This document shows positions 56,186 to 64,000 of a stretch of 64,000 bases of DNA, in pieces. A program made the translations under genes and the position numbers. Under the pieces are notes generated by a model. It saw nothing but the letters and a program-made list of their open reading frames with translations, made no database searches and was not told the DNA's origin. The DNA is from Acidobacteriota bacterium (GTDB lineage: Bacteria; Acidobacteriota; Aminicenantia; Aminicenantales; Saccharicenantaceae). The first letter of the stretch is position 1; each line of letters begins with the position of its first letter. The DNA lies in NCBI GenBank assembly GCA_028749115.1, contig JAQURD010000003.1, forward strand, positions 124,001 through 188,000, written 5' to 3'.

Positions 56186-56599
56186 TCATTTAGATGGGCT
56201 TTTGGTTGTTGTTTCCGGTCTGGGGGAAGGATTATCATCCTTCACCTGAACTGTTTGACAGTTGGTTTCCAGATAAGAGCCTTCTTCAATTAAGAGACAA
56301 GGGGAAATCAATGTTCCAAAAACCCGGCCTTTACTGTGGATTTCGATCCGTTCTCTGGCTTGCAAGTTCCCACGAATCTCGCCATTAATAATTAACTCGC
56401 CGACTTTTACGTCAGCTTCTACTTTTCCTTTTTCCCCAACTACCAGCGTAGAGTCTGAAAAAATCTTTCCTTGGAAATAGCCTTCTATTCTGAATGCACC
56501 CTTAAAATTCAATTCACCTTTTAACTCTGTGCCCTGATCAATAAGACCAGCCAGATGGGATTCTTCCACAATTTCTCTGACTTTTTCTTTTTCTTTCAT
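56186..56599 (-). CDS. Bactofilin (polymer-forming cytoskeletal protein)
   Basis: A 137-residue bactofilin. The core (about 18-115) shows the repeated right-handed beta-helix pattern: LKGELNFKGAFRIEGYFQGK, GKVEADVKVGELIINGEIRG, AKERIEIHSKGR-type text. Disordered, proline/serine-rich C-terminal residues follow. Bactofilins form filaments that organise envelope or chromosome partners. Its ATG overlaps the parB stop (ATGA), with GGAG inside parB, so it is translated with parA-parB. This points to a chromosome-segregation role like that described for Myxococcus bactofilins; inference. Confidence 0.92.
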   Translation of the reverse strand: MKEKEKVREIVEESHLAGLIDQGTELKGELNFKGAFRIEGYFQGKIFSDSTLVVGEKGKVEADVKVGELIINGEIRGNLQARERIEIHSKGRVFGTLISPCLLIEEGSYLETNCQTVQVKDDNPSPRPETTTKSPSK

Positions 56600-57444
56600 G
56601 ATTTAACTCCTTTTATTTTGTCATAAATCCGGTTAAGTTCCTCCAGGGAGAAATAAAAAATCCGGATTGTCCCTTTGTTCCGCTGGCCACTGATTGCTAC
56701 CTTGGTGCCTAACCATCTAATTAATTCTTCTTCAAGTGCTCTCAGGTCAGGATCTGCCAGAGATTTCTGGATACGCGGGGGTTTTTCTTTAAACTTCTGG
56801 ACAAGCTTTTCAGTTTCTCTGACTGAAAGAGATTTTTCTACTGTTTGAAGGGCAATCTTTCTTTGAAGCTCTTCGTCTTCCAGAGCCAGAATAGCCCTGG
56901 CCTGCCCCATAGATAACTTTCCTTCCCGGATTAACTGTTTTATATCCTGAGGCAATTTCAAAAGTCTGAGATAGTTAGCCACTGAGGCTCGATCTTTACC
57001 GACTTTGTCAGCAATTTCTTGTTGAGTCAGGCCTAATTGTTCTACTAGATGCTCAAAGGCCTGAGCAATTTCTAAAGGGTTCAAATCCTCACGATGGATG
57101 TTCTCTACCAGAGATACCTCTAACTGTTTTTCCTCGGGCATATTTCTGATGATAACCGGGACTGCCCGCAAGCCAGCTTTTTGAGCTGCCCGCCATCTTC
57201 TTTCCCCAACAATTATTTTGTAATAATCCTTTTCAGGAACTACCAGGATTGGCTGGATAATGCCGGTCTGCTTAACTGATGCAGCCAGCTCATCTATTGA
57301 GGTCTCATCAAATATTGTCCTCGGTTGCCTGGGATTAGGCCTAACTTTTTCTATTTCCACCTCTGCATAGCGATCCTCCTTAAGAATACCAAATTCCTCA
57401 GGTATGAAAGCCCCGAGGCCCTTACCGAGTGCTTTTTTTGTCAT
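56596..57444 (-). CDS. parB: Chromosome-partitioning protein ParB
   Basis: A 282-residue ParB/Spo0J. It begins [14 protein letters not shown], then IRPNPRQPR-type text, the CTP-binding motif [32 protein letters not shown], and the helix-turn-helix [20 protein letters not shown] that reads parS. The C-terminal dimer domain ends [14 protein letters not shown]. It overlaps parA by 4 bases (ATGA) and bactofilin by 4 bases. A perfect parS-type site lies close by at 58215-58230. Confidence 0.97.
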   Translation of the reverse strand: MTKKALGKGLGAFIPEEFGILKEDRYAEVEIEKVRPNPRQPRTIFDETSIDELAASVKQTGIIQPILVVPEKDYYKIIVGERRWRAAQKAGLRAVPVIIRNMPEEKQLEVSLVENIHREDLNPLEIAQAFEHLVEQLGLTQQEIADKVGKDRASVANYLRLLKLPQDIKQLIREGKLSMGQARAILALEDEELQRKIALQTVEKSLSVRETEKLVQKFKEKPPRIQKSLADPDLRALEEELIRWLGTKVAISGQRNKGTIRIFYFSLEELNRIYDKIKGVKS

Positions 57445-58196
57445 TTGTTTATCAACTCCTCCGCTAAATTATGATAGGCTTCTGCTCCTCTGGATTTAGG
57501 ATCATAAAGCATAATTGGCTGTCCAAAGCTTGGTGCCTCAGCCAGCCTGACACTTCTCGGGATGATGGTATTTAAAAGAATTCCCTTCAGAGAATTTTTA
57601 ATTTCTTCAGCCACCTGCCGGGAAAGGTTAGTCCTTTCATCAAACATGGTCAACAAAATGCCTTCAATATAAAGTTGTGGATTAAAATAAGTTCTGACCA
57701 TATCTAATGTATGCAACAAATCAGGTATACCCTCGAGACAAAAGAATTCAGCTTGCACGGGGATGAGGATGGAATCAGCCGCCGACAGAGCATTGATAGT
57801 CAGAAATCCCAGAGAAGGCGGGCAATCTATAAGAATAAAATTGAACAACTTCCGCACTTCCTGAAGGGCGATTCTCAGCCGTTTTTCTCTATCAGGAGCA
57901 TTAAATAGTTCTGCTTCCGCTCCGCTAAGCTCAGGAGAACAACCACAAAGATATAGATTGGCCAGGCTGGTCTCAACCAGGCAGTCCATGACTCCTCGCC
58001 CATTTAAAATTACTTGATAAATGCCCTGGCCGCTAACTTTAGCCCGGCCGAGGCCAACAGTAGCCATACCCTGAGGATCAAAATCCAGCAAAAGAACCCG
58101 GTAATTTTTTAGAGCCAGAGCGGCTGCCAGATTAATGGCTGTAGTGGTCTTACCTACACCGCCTTTTTGGTTGGCGATGGCCATGGTCTTATTCAT
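57441..58196 (-). CDS. parA: Chromosome-partitioning ATPase ParA
   Basis: A 251-residue ParA/Soj ATPase. The deviant Walker A is [20 protein letters not shown] at the N-terminus, with [15 protein letters not shown] and [17 protein letters not shown] following. It works with ParB to move and segregate the origin region. Its ATG starts directly after the mnmG stop (no spacer), and it overlaps parB by 4 bases. Confidence 0.97.
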   Translation of the reverse strand: MNKTMAIANQKGGVGKTTTAINLAAALALKNYRVLLLDFDPQGMATVGLGRAKVSGQGIYQVILNGRGVMDCLVETSLANLYLCGCSPELSGAEAELFNAPDREKRLRIALQEVRKLFNFILIDCPPSLGFLTINALSAADSILIPVQAEFFCLEGIPDLLHTLDMVRTYFNPQLYIEGILLTMFDERTNLSRQVAEEIKNSLKGILLNTIIPRSVRLAEAPSFGQPIMLYDPKSRGAEAYHNLAEELINK

Positions 58197-60074
58197 CTAA
58201 TTAGATACCTTATCTGTTCCACGTGGAACATTAGTTTCAGTCTTTACCTTTTTAAATACTTCGAGATACAAATAGATATTATAGAGAGCTGCTGGCGTAA
58301 TTCCAGCAATTTTTTTAACTTCTCCCAGCTTTCCTATCTTTGTCTTTTCCAGCTTTTCGATAATTTCCAGGCTCAAACCGGGAATATTCTTAAAATTGAT
58401 CCCTTCAGGCAAATTCACTTGATCTATCTTTTTCAACCGGTCAATTTCCCGTTCTTGTTTTTTAATATAGCCTTCATACTTGATTTCAGCCTCAAGAAAT
58501 CTTTTTTCTTCATCCGTCAGAGGACAGGGCAAAGTGATTTTCCGCATAATTTCTTCCAAGGAGACTCCTGGCTGTTTTAGATAATTGACGACAGTTACTG
58601 GTTCTTTATTCTCAAAGGCTAACTTCTCGACTTTGAAAAATTCCATCACCTTTTTGATCCTATCATGTTTTTCTGAAAATTCTTTATATTCATTTTCCTT
58701 TATTAACCCTAACTGGTAGCCATATGGCAACAAGCGAGTATCAGCATTATCCAACCTTAGACTAAGCCGGTATTCAGCTCTCGAAGTAAAAAGGCGATAT
58801 GGTTCTTCCACCCCGTGAGAAATAAGATCATCAATCAGAACTCCAATATAAGCTTCATGACGCCCAAGGACAAAAGCCGGCTGACCTCTAAGGTTTAAAA
58901 CAGCATTAATACCGGCCATCAATCCCTGGGCAGCCGCCTCCTCATAACCTGATGTCCCATTGATTTGCCCGGCTAAATAGAGATTCTTTATCTTTTTTGT
59001 CTCTAGCGTTGGTGTTAATTCGAGAGGATAAACAGCATCATATTCAATACCGTAAGCTGGTCTCAATACCCCGGCCTCCTCAAGCCCCGGAATAGTCCTT
59101 AAAATCTCCTTCTGTACCCGATAAGGCAAGCTTGAAGAAAGACCATTGACATAAATTTCTTTCGTATCTAAACCTTCAGGTTCAAGAAAAAACTGATGGC
59201 GTGTATGATGAGAAAATTTTACAACCTTGTCTTCTATTGACGGGCAATATCGGGGGCCAACTCCCCTAATCTTGCCACTATAGAGAGGGGACTGATCTAA
59301 ATTTTTCTTAATAACCTCATGAGTTTTTTCATTCGTGTAGCCAATATAACAAATGATTTTATTTTCCAGTTTTTTCTTTGTCCTGAAAGAAAGTGCAACA
59401 GGATGTTCATCACCAGGTTGGCCCTGAAATTTTCCCCAATCTATTGAACCACTGGCCAGTCTCATAGGCGTCCCGGTTTTAAGCCTCAAAATTCTCAAGC
59501 CGGCTACTTTTATGGCTCTGGCCAGATCGCTTGCCGATGGTTCATTTGCCCGGCCAGCAGCATAATGATTAAGGCCAAGGTGAATTAGTCCATTAAGAAA
59601 TGTCCCTGGAGCCAAAATTACTGCCCCTGCCTTGATTCGAGTGCCATCCTCAGTGATCAGACCTTTTATCTGGCCATTGTCTATGATCAGTCCAGAGACT
59701 ATAGCCTGCCAGATTCTTAATCCCGGCACTTCTTCCAGCCATTTTTTCATGGTCAAGCGATAGGCAGATTTATCGCATTGAGCTCTTGGCCCTTGAACGG
59801 CAGCTCCCCGGCTCAGATTGAGTAACCGGAAATGTAATCCGGTCTCATCAGCCAGCAATCCCATCAATCCACCCAGAGCATCTATTTCCCTGACCAGTTG
59901 CCCTTTAGCCAGGCCGCCAATTGCCGGATTACAGGACATTTGAGCTATAGTTTCCAGATGAATAGTAATCAGACAGGTGTTCGCCCCCATTCTGGCCGCG
60001 GCCACAGCCGCTTCGCAGCCAGCATGACCAGCCCCCACTACTACTATTTCAAATTCTTCATCAAAATGGTTCAT
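58197..60074 (-). CDS. mnmG: tRNA uridine-5-carboxymethylaminomethyl modification enzyme MnmG
   Basis: A 625-residue FAD protein that, with MnmE, makes the 5-carboxymethylaminomethyl modification at tRNA wobble uridines. The FAD loop is [19 protein letters not shown]; later text includes [30 protein letters not shown]-like [12 protein letters not shown], and [21 protein letters not shown] use the ATG at 60074; a GTG at 60080 overlapping the mnmE stop is an alternative. The last codons (NVPRGT) are formed by a 16-bp parS palindrome, and the stop abuts parA. Confidence 0.97.
   Translation of the reverse strand: MNHFDEEFEIVVVGAGHAGCEAAVAAARMGANTCLITIHLETIAQMSCNPAIGGLAKGQLVREIDALGGLMGLLADETGLHFRLLNLSRGAAVQGPRAQCDKSAYRLTMKKWLEEVPGLRIWQAIVSGLIIDNGQIKGLITEDGTRIKAGAVILAPGTFLNGLIHLGLNHYAAGRANEPSASDLARAIKVAGLRILRLKTGTPMRLASGSIDWGKFQGQPGDEHPVALSFRTKKKLENKIICYIGYTNEKTHEVIKKNLDQSPLYSGKIRGVGPRYCPSIEDKVVKFSHHTRHQFFLEPEGLDTKEIYVNGLSSSLPYRVQKEILRTIPGLEEAGVLRPAYGIEYDAVYPLELTPTLETKKIKNLYLAGQINGTSGYEEAAAQGLMAGINAVLNLRGQPAFVLGRHEAYIGVLIDDLISHGVEEPYRLFTSRAEYRLSLRLDNADTRLLPYGYQLGLIKENEYKEFSEKHDRIKKVMEFFKVEKLAFENKEPVTVVNYLKQPGVSLEEIMRKITLPCPLTDEEKRFLEAEIKYEGYIKKQEREIDRLKKIDQVNLPEGINFKNIPGLSLEIIEKLEKTKIGKLGEVKKIAGITPAALYNIYLYLEVFKKVKTETNVPRGTDKVSN
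58215..58230. promoter_or_regulatory. parS: parS site (ParB-binding palindrome) inside mnmG 3' end
   Basis: The 16 bases TGTTCCACGTGGAACA form a perfect palindrome and match the bacterial parS consensus (TGTTNCACGTGNAACA). It lies 19 bases upstream of the parA start, within the final codons of mnmG. ParB encoded next door is expected to load here and spread. This is the only copy I noticed in the window. Confidence 0.92.
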
Positions 60075-60076
60075 TT

Positions 60077-61453
60077 TCACTTTCCCAGGCAGAAACGGCT
60101 AAAAATTTGGTCGATAACCTCGGCCGATTTGATTTCACCAATAAATTCCCCGATAATTGGTAGAACCGTTTTGACTTCTTCTGCAATTATTTCCAGCCCA
60201 TAAGCTGATTCAAGTTTTATCCTGGCTTCATCTAAATGGCCTATCATTTGTTCAATTAGTATTTTCTGCCGTTCGTGAAGGATAATTTCCTCCTGTTTTT
60301 CCTCCTCGGACATGAATGTTTTTGTCATCAATTTTCTTAACTCGCCGATATTTTCTCCCGTAAGAGCTGAGACATCAAGCCACAGAACCTCCTTATTCTT
60401 CTCCAGGATTTTTCTCCGGTTAATCATATGTTTAAGGTCGGCCTTATTAAAAGCTATAATTCTTTTTTTCTCCCGGGATTTCTCCAGAAGGTAAAAGTCT
60501 TCCTGACTTTCTGGCCGGGAAGAATCTAGAATAACGAGCAAACCGTCCGCTTCGGACGCTATATTTTTTGCCATAGTGATCCCGGCTTCTTCTACTGGAT
60601 TCTCTGCCTGGCCAAAACCAGCCGTATCCACCAGCTTCATTCTGACCCCATCCAATAGCAGATCTTCTCTGATAAAATCCCGTGTGGTTCCGGCATAAGG
60701 AGTAACAATGGCTCTTTCTTCCTCCAGTAGAACATTAAACAGAGTCGATTTGCCGACGTTAGTTCTCCCAACAATAGCAATAGTTAGGCCTTCGAGCATA
60801 GCCTTACCTTGCTGGTAGCTCCAGAGAAATTTTTGCAGGTCATTAATCAGTCCTTCCAGGCGATTATGTAATTCGTCTGGCTCCAGGTTGAGGTCCTCTT
60901 CCGGAAATTCCAGGCTGGCTTCCAGGCTGGCCAGTACTTCTATTATCTCCTGCCTGATCGTCTGCAGCTTTTTTGATAGACTACCCTCCACCTGCCGAAA
61001 AGAAATCCTGGCCTGATCGATTGATACAGCCCTGATCAGATCATTAACTGCCTCCGCCTGGACAATATCCAGCCGGCCGTGGAGATAGGCCCGCAAAGTA
61101 AACTCCCCTGGACGAGCCAGGCGAGCCCCAGATTTAATTCCCAGTCGCACAGCCTCATTAAGCATCAGTGGAGAACCATGCAGACTTATTTCCACTACAT
61201 CTTCCCGCGTATAAGAAACCTCAGGCTTAAAATAACAGATATAGCCGACATCCAGCTTTTCATCTCTGAAGCTATCAACCAAATAACCAAAGCACATCAA
61301 ACCAGGATGATCAGCTGGATTCAATTTCTCAGTCTTAAAGATTTTTTGAGCAACAACCAGGGCGTCCTGGCCGCTTAGCCTTATCAGACCTATACCCCCC
61401 TCCCCTGGCGGAGTTGAGATAGCGATAATAGTATCATCCAGGCTCTCATTCAT
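60077..61453 (-). CDS. mnmE: tRNA modification GTPase MnmE
   Basis: A 458-residue GTPase, partner of MnmG. It has the N-terminal formyl-THF-binding domain ([14 protein letters not shown]), the G domain with [17 protein letters not shown] and NKADL, and the C-terminal cysteine motif FCLGK (usual CIGK). The length is standard. It lies immediately upstream of mnmG in the same direction. Confidence 0.97.
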   Translation of the reverse strand: MNESLDDTIIAISTPPGEGGIGLIRLSGQDALVVAQKIFKTEKLNPADHPGLMCFGYLVDSFRDEKLDVGYICYFKPEVSYTREDVVEISLHGSPLMLNEAVRLGIKSGARLARPGEFTLRAYLHGRLDIVQAEAVNDLIRAVSIDQARISFRQVEGSLSKKLQTIRQEIIEVLASLEASLEFPEEDLNLEPDELHNRLEGLINDLQKFLWSYQQGKAMLEGLTIAIVGRTNVGKSTLFNVLLEEERAIVTPYAGTTRDFIREDLLLDGVRMKLVDTAGFGQAENPVEEAGITMAKNIASEADGLLVILDSSRPESQEDFYLLEKSREKKRIIAFNKADLKHMINRRKILEKNKEVLWLDVSALTGENIGELRKLMTKTFMSEEEKQEEIILHERQKILIEQMIGHLDEARIKLESAYGLEIIAEEVKTVLPIIGEFIGEIKSAEVIDQIFSRFCLGK

Positions 61454-61532
61454 ATTTTAATTCTATCCGCCGGCCCTTAGATAGTAAATAGCGAGGCTAC
61501 TTCCTTTATCTTATAATTGCCGATATTATTTA

Positions 61533-62210
61533 CTATTCCTGTTCCAATCGTCTCTTTTGCCCGGGTTCATTGACCTTGAAAACCCTAACCTTTTTTAAAA
61601 AACCATCGCCCAGACTTTCAGTTGTCAGACCAGGTACTTGATTAACAACAATATGGATGATGCGGCGTTCATAGGGATTCATCAAGTCGAGAACTTCCTC
61701 CTGACCAGTCTCCCTGACTTTTTCAGCAATTTCCGTGGCATATTCTCTGAGCTGTCTTTCTTTACGCCGGCGGAAAAAATCGCAATCAACCTGAACTTTA
61801 ACAGGAGAAATCTTGTTTAGGAGGTGCTGGATAGCCAACAACAAAGCCCCTTCATCTTTAAGCAGCCAGTGTTTATCTTCGCCGGCAAAAACAACATAGA
61901 CCAGTTGATCCCGCTTTTTGATCTCGTAGGTCAGCTCCAGAGGTAAGACAGCCATCAACCTGCTTAAAAAATTATTAACCAGGTCTATCTCGTTTCCCTG
62001 GCGAGGCCACGCCCGGATAACAATCTCTTTATTTTTTAAACCAAAAAGTTTGGTCTTTTCAGTGACTATTTCATAATCGAGATTTTCCCTGGCTATTTTA
62101 AGAACATGCTCAGCCAGGCTGAGTACATCTTCAAGGCTTCTACCTGTAAATTCTTTCTTTTCAACGACTTGCTGGCCGCTTAGATGATCGCTCTTTACTT
62201 CTTTTTCCAT
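61533..62210 (-). CDS. jag: Jag/KhpB-type RNA-binding protein (Jag-N, KH, R3H)
   Basis: A 225-residue protein with a Jag-N domain (about 20-70), a KH-like domain (about 75-145) and a C-terminal R3H domain with the R-x3-H motif in YERRIIHIVVNQVPG. Such proteins bind RNA and are linked to cell elongation and YidC. The start at 62210 has GAGGG 6 bases upstream and lies inside the yidC 3' end, so the two genes overlap by 50 bases. It sits in its usual place after yidC. Confidence 0.92.
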   Translation of the reverse strand: MEKEVKSDHLSGQQVVEKKEFTGRSLEDVLSLAEHVLKIARENLDYEIVTEKTKLFGLKNKEIVIRAWPRQGNEIDLVNNFLSRLMAVLPLELTYEIKKRDQLVYVVFAGEDKHWLLKDEGALLLAIQHLLNKISPVKVQVDCDFFRRRKERQLREYATEIAEKVRETGQEEVLDLMNPYERRIIHIVVNQVPGLTTESLGDGFLKKVRVFKVNEPGQKRRLEQE

Positions 62211-63891
62211 CTTTTTCCCTCTTCTTAGCTATCATTTTATTCATAATGGCCTGCTGAGCTATTTGCAAGACATTACTGGTCAACCAATAGAGAACTAACC
62301 CGGCCTGAAAATTCATGAAGAAAATAGTGAAAATGAGTGGCATCAGCAGCATGATTTTCTGCTGTGCTGGATCCGCTGTCGATGGGGTCATTTTCTGCGA
62401 GATATATTGAGTAACCCCCATCAAAACAGGTGTTATATAGTAGGGATCCTTTACTGACAGATCCTTAATCCAGAAGACGAAGGGGCTATGTCTCAACTCT
62501 ACTGCTACCACCAGCATGCGGAAAAAACCCCAGAAAATAGGCAACTGAATTAAGAGCGGCAGGCACCCTCCGGCTGGATTTATGCCGTGCTCTTTATAGA
62601 GCTTCATCATTTCCTCGTTCATTTGCCGCCTCTGTTCCATATCCTGCTTCGCTTTTTTATATTTTGCCTGCAAGGCCTTAATCTTAGGTTGGATTTCCTG
62701 CATTTTAGCCATGGATTTGGTTGAGCTATATGTCAACGGGAAAAGCAGTATCTTTATGATAAAGGTCATGATAATGATGGCCACTCCCCAGTTAGGGAAA
62801 AATTTATAAATAAATTTTGTCGCCACCAGAAGAAATTCAGCTATGAACCCAAAGAAACCAAAATTGATAACCTTCTTTACTTCACGGCCATAGGCGGTTA
62901 ACCGGTCGTATTCTTTCGGCCCGACATAAGCTTCCTCCGGCTGGCTAAAGGCCAGATAAAAATAAGAAGCAATCACCTTCTGGCCATCAGCCCTGGTTTC
63001 CTCCTGGTCAAGGCGAAAAGCATAAGACTGGCTTTTTAACGGGTTCAGCAGGAAAATAGCTGCAAAATAATTTTCTTCATAGGCTGACCAGCCAAGTCCG
63101 CTGTAACGCTGTGCTTCAGATAAAGGTTTTATCTTTTTTTCTATTAGTCTCTGAGGTTTATGGTTGACCAGAAAGACGGCTCCCCGGTTAGCACTGAATT
63201 TTTCTTTCATCTCCTCCGGACTCAGCGTGCCAATCCCCGGTCCCCAGAGTATGAACGGCTCTATTTGCCGGCCATTTACCTCAACCGCAAACTGAGTCTG
63301 AAAGTTAAAATTCTGCCCGTCAAAAGTTAACTGTTTCCTGATTTTTATCCTATCCCCATCGGAATACTCAAATATAAGCTCTCCTTTCTGGCCTGAAGCT
63401 AATTCCAGCCGGTCAACATTTACCCGGTAAAGACTGTCATTAGCCTTCTCCATCAAATTTTCATCATCAAGCTGTAGAGAAAATGGAAACAATCCCGCGG
63501 TGGAAGCTGTTTCTGGTACCAGATCAAGAAGCTGCCTGTCCGGGTCTTTTTTGCCTGGAATCTTTTTCAGCTGATTTTTCAGCTTCCAGCTTTTCAGCAC
63601 GCCACCCTTATTACTCCAGATGGCAGTATATAGCGGGGTATCTATAGTAACTTCCTGTTCCCGGTCAGAAGCTATAACTTCACCCATCGTGGCCGCCGGC
63701 CTGCCAGAGGACGATGTTTCAATCTGTTTTTTCTCATCTTTTTTTTCGCCCACGACCGGCATATTCTCTGCAGTTGACATCCCTGTTTCGGCCGTGACTG
63801 GGGCCTGGGGTTGGGGTTTAACAAAAATTAACTGGAAAAGGAAAATGATCAAAAACGAAAGGACAATAGCCAGGATTAGACGTTTTTCCAT
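62161..63891 (-). CDS. yidC: Membrane protein insertase YidC
   Basis: A 576-residue Gram-negative-type YidC. One N-terminal helix (about 4-24) is followed by a large periplasmic P1 domain (about 60-335) and the conserved five-helix insertase core (about 345-550), with WGVAIIIMTFIIKILLFPLT, the cytoplasmic coiled coil KIKALQAKYKKAKQDMEQRR and GCLPLLIQLPIFWGFFRML. The C-terminal tail is strongly basic (KKREKDGKRSKERSSKRP), which suits ribosome contact. The ATG at 63891 follows GAGGAG; an upstream frame extension lacks support. It starts 10 bases after the yidD stop. Confidence 0.97.
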   Translation of the reverse strand: MEKRLILAIVLSFLIIFLFQLIFVKPQPQAPVTAETGMSTAENMPVVGEKKDEKKQIETSSSGRPAATMGEVIASDREQEVTIDTPLYTAIWSNKGGVLKSWKLKNQLKKIPGKKDPDRQLLDLVPETASTAGLFPFSLQLDDENLMEKANDSLYRVNVDRLELASGQKGELIFEYSDGDRIKIRKQLTFDGQNFNFQTQFAVEVNGRQIEPFILWGPGIGTLSPEEMKEKFSANRGAVFLVNHKPQRLIEKKIKPLSEAQRYSGLGWSAYEENYFAAIFLLNPLKSQSYAFRLDQEETRADGQKVIASYFYLAFSQPEEAYVGPKEYDRLTAYGREVKKVINFGFFGFIAEFLLVATKFIYKFFPNWGVAIIIMTFIIKILLFPLTYSSTKSMAKMQEIQPKIKALQAKYKKAKQDMEQRRQMNEEMMKLYKEHGINPAGGCLPLLIQLPIFWGFFRMLVVAVELRHSPFVFWIKDLSVKDPYYITPVLMGVTQYISQKMTPSTADPAQQKIMLLMPLIFTIFFMNFQAGLVLYWLTSNVLQIAQQAIMNKMIAKKREKDGKRSKERSSKRPASR

Positions 63892-63901
63892 GTTCTCCTC
63901 G

Positions 63902-64000
63902 TTACGGAACGGGATCAATCCCTCCCTCATGAAATGGATGGCATCTCAGGATTCTTTTTCCGCCCAGCCAGCTGCCCTTAATCAGTCCATATCTCTTTAT
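63902..64000 (-). CDS. yidD: Membrane protein insertion efficiency factor YidD, C-terminal fragment
   Basis: Thirty-two residues run in frame from the window edge to a TAA at 63902-63904. The end reads [18 protein letters not shown], the characteristic YidD C-terminus (RxxRCHPxxxGGxDPVP). It lies directly upstream of yidC, its normal neighbour. The N-terminal part is beyond the window. Confidence 0.88.
   Translation of the reverse strand: MKRYGLIKGSWLGGKRILRCHPFHEGGIDPVP

Noticed and set aside
63892-64000. Replication origin or dnaA at the right edge
   Set aside because: The edge encodes the end of yidD. No DnaA-box cluster was seen; the origin is expected beyond the window.

Overview
The window reads as one stretch of chromosome from a diderm (Gram-negative type) bacterium. 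Supporting signs are a TonB-dependent receptor, a porin-like barrel, a YidC with a large periplasmic domain, and several Sec signal peptides. The gene mix (ADP-forming acyl-CoA synthetase, amino-acid metabolism, M16 and C1A peptidases, radical SAM enzyme, Ig/Kre9-like secreted modules) would suit an uncultured anaerobic lineage such as Aminicenantes/Acidobacteriota. That placement is my inference; no rRNA or other decisive marker is present.

Left part (1-11480): the 3' end of a secreted carbohydrate-type protein; a PLP-dependent aromatic amino acid decarboxylase; a possible unannotated small RNA with promoter and terminator; a cobalamin riboswitch in front of a BtuB-like receptor; a fused ADP-forming acetyl-CoA synthetase/GNAT protein; a porin; then an AT-richer pair of translationally coupled genes (radical SAM/SPASM enzyme and a DUF1464 ASKHA-type protein) next to an RHS-repeat relic.

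Middle part (11480-36000): an operon acpS - acsA-type ligase - acyl carrier protein - kbl, which is the most unusual metabolic arrangement here; mntP; uvrA; mgsA; a NatAB-like ABC exporter; a very large secreted papain-family protease with an N-terminal chagasin-like inhibitor domain and C-terminal Ig/Kre9-like repeats; an IS256-type relic; then a minus-strand series PAS - NYN/OST-HTH - ogt - radC - fhs - recA rich in DNA-repair functions; and lineage-specific envelope proteins.

Right part (36000-54000): gltX-rlmB, a permease-ATPase ABC fusion, accA, hisS-aspS, a pair of M16 peptidases (one with and one without the zinc motif), an APC amino-acid permease, and a GDP-mannose precursor pair (mannose-1-P guanylyltransferase and phosphomannomutase).

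The end (54250-64000, minus strand) is the classic origin-proximal block: yidD - yidC - jag - mnmE - mnmG - parA - parB - bactofilin, followed at a distance by pyrG. The genes overlap or abut almost throughout. rsmG, usually between mnmG and parA, is absent, and a perfect 16-bp parS-type palindrome lies inside the last codons of mnmG. dnaA and oriC are expected just beyond the right edge.

Several gene-poor gaps of 300-800 bp hold decayed coding fragments (RHS, IS256-type, and others I cannot name). No tRNA, rRNA, CRISPR or intact transposon was recognised.
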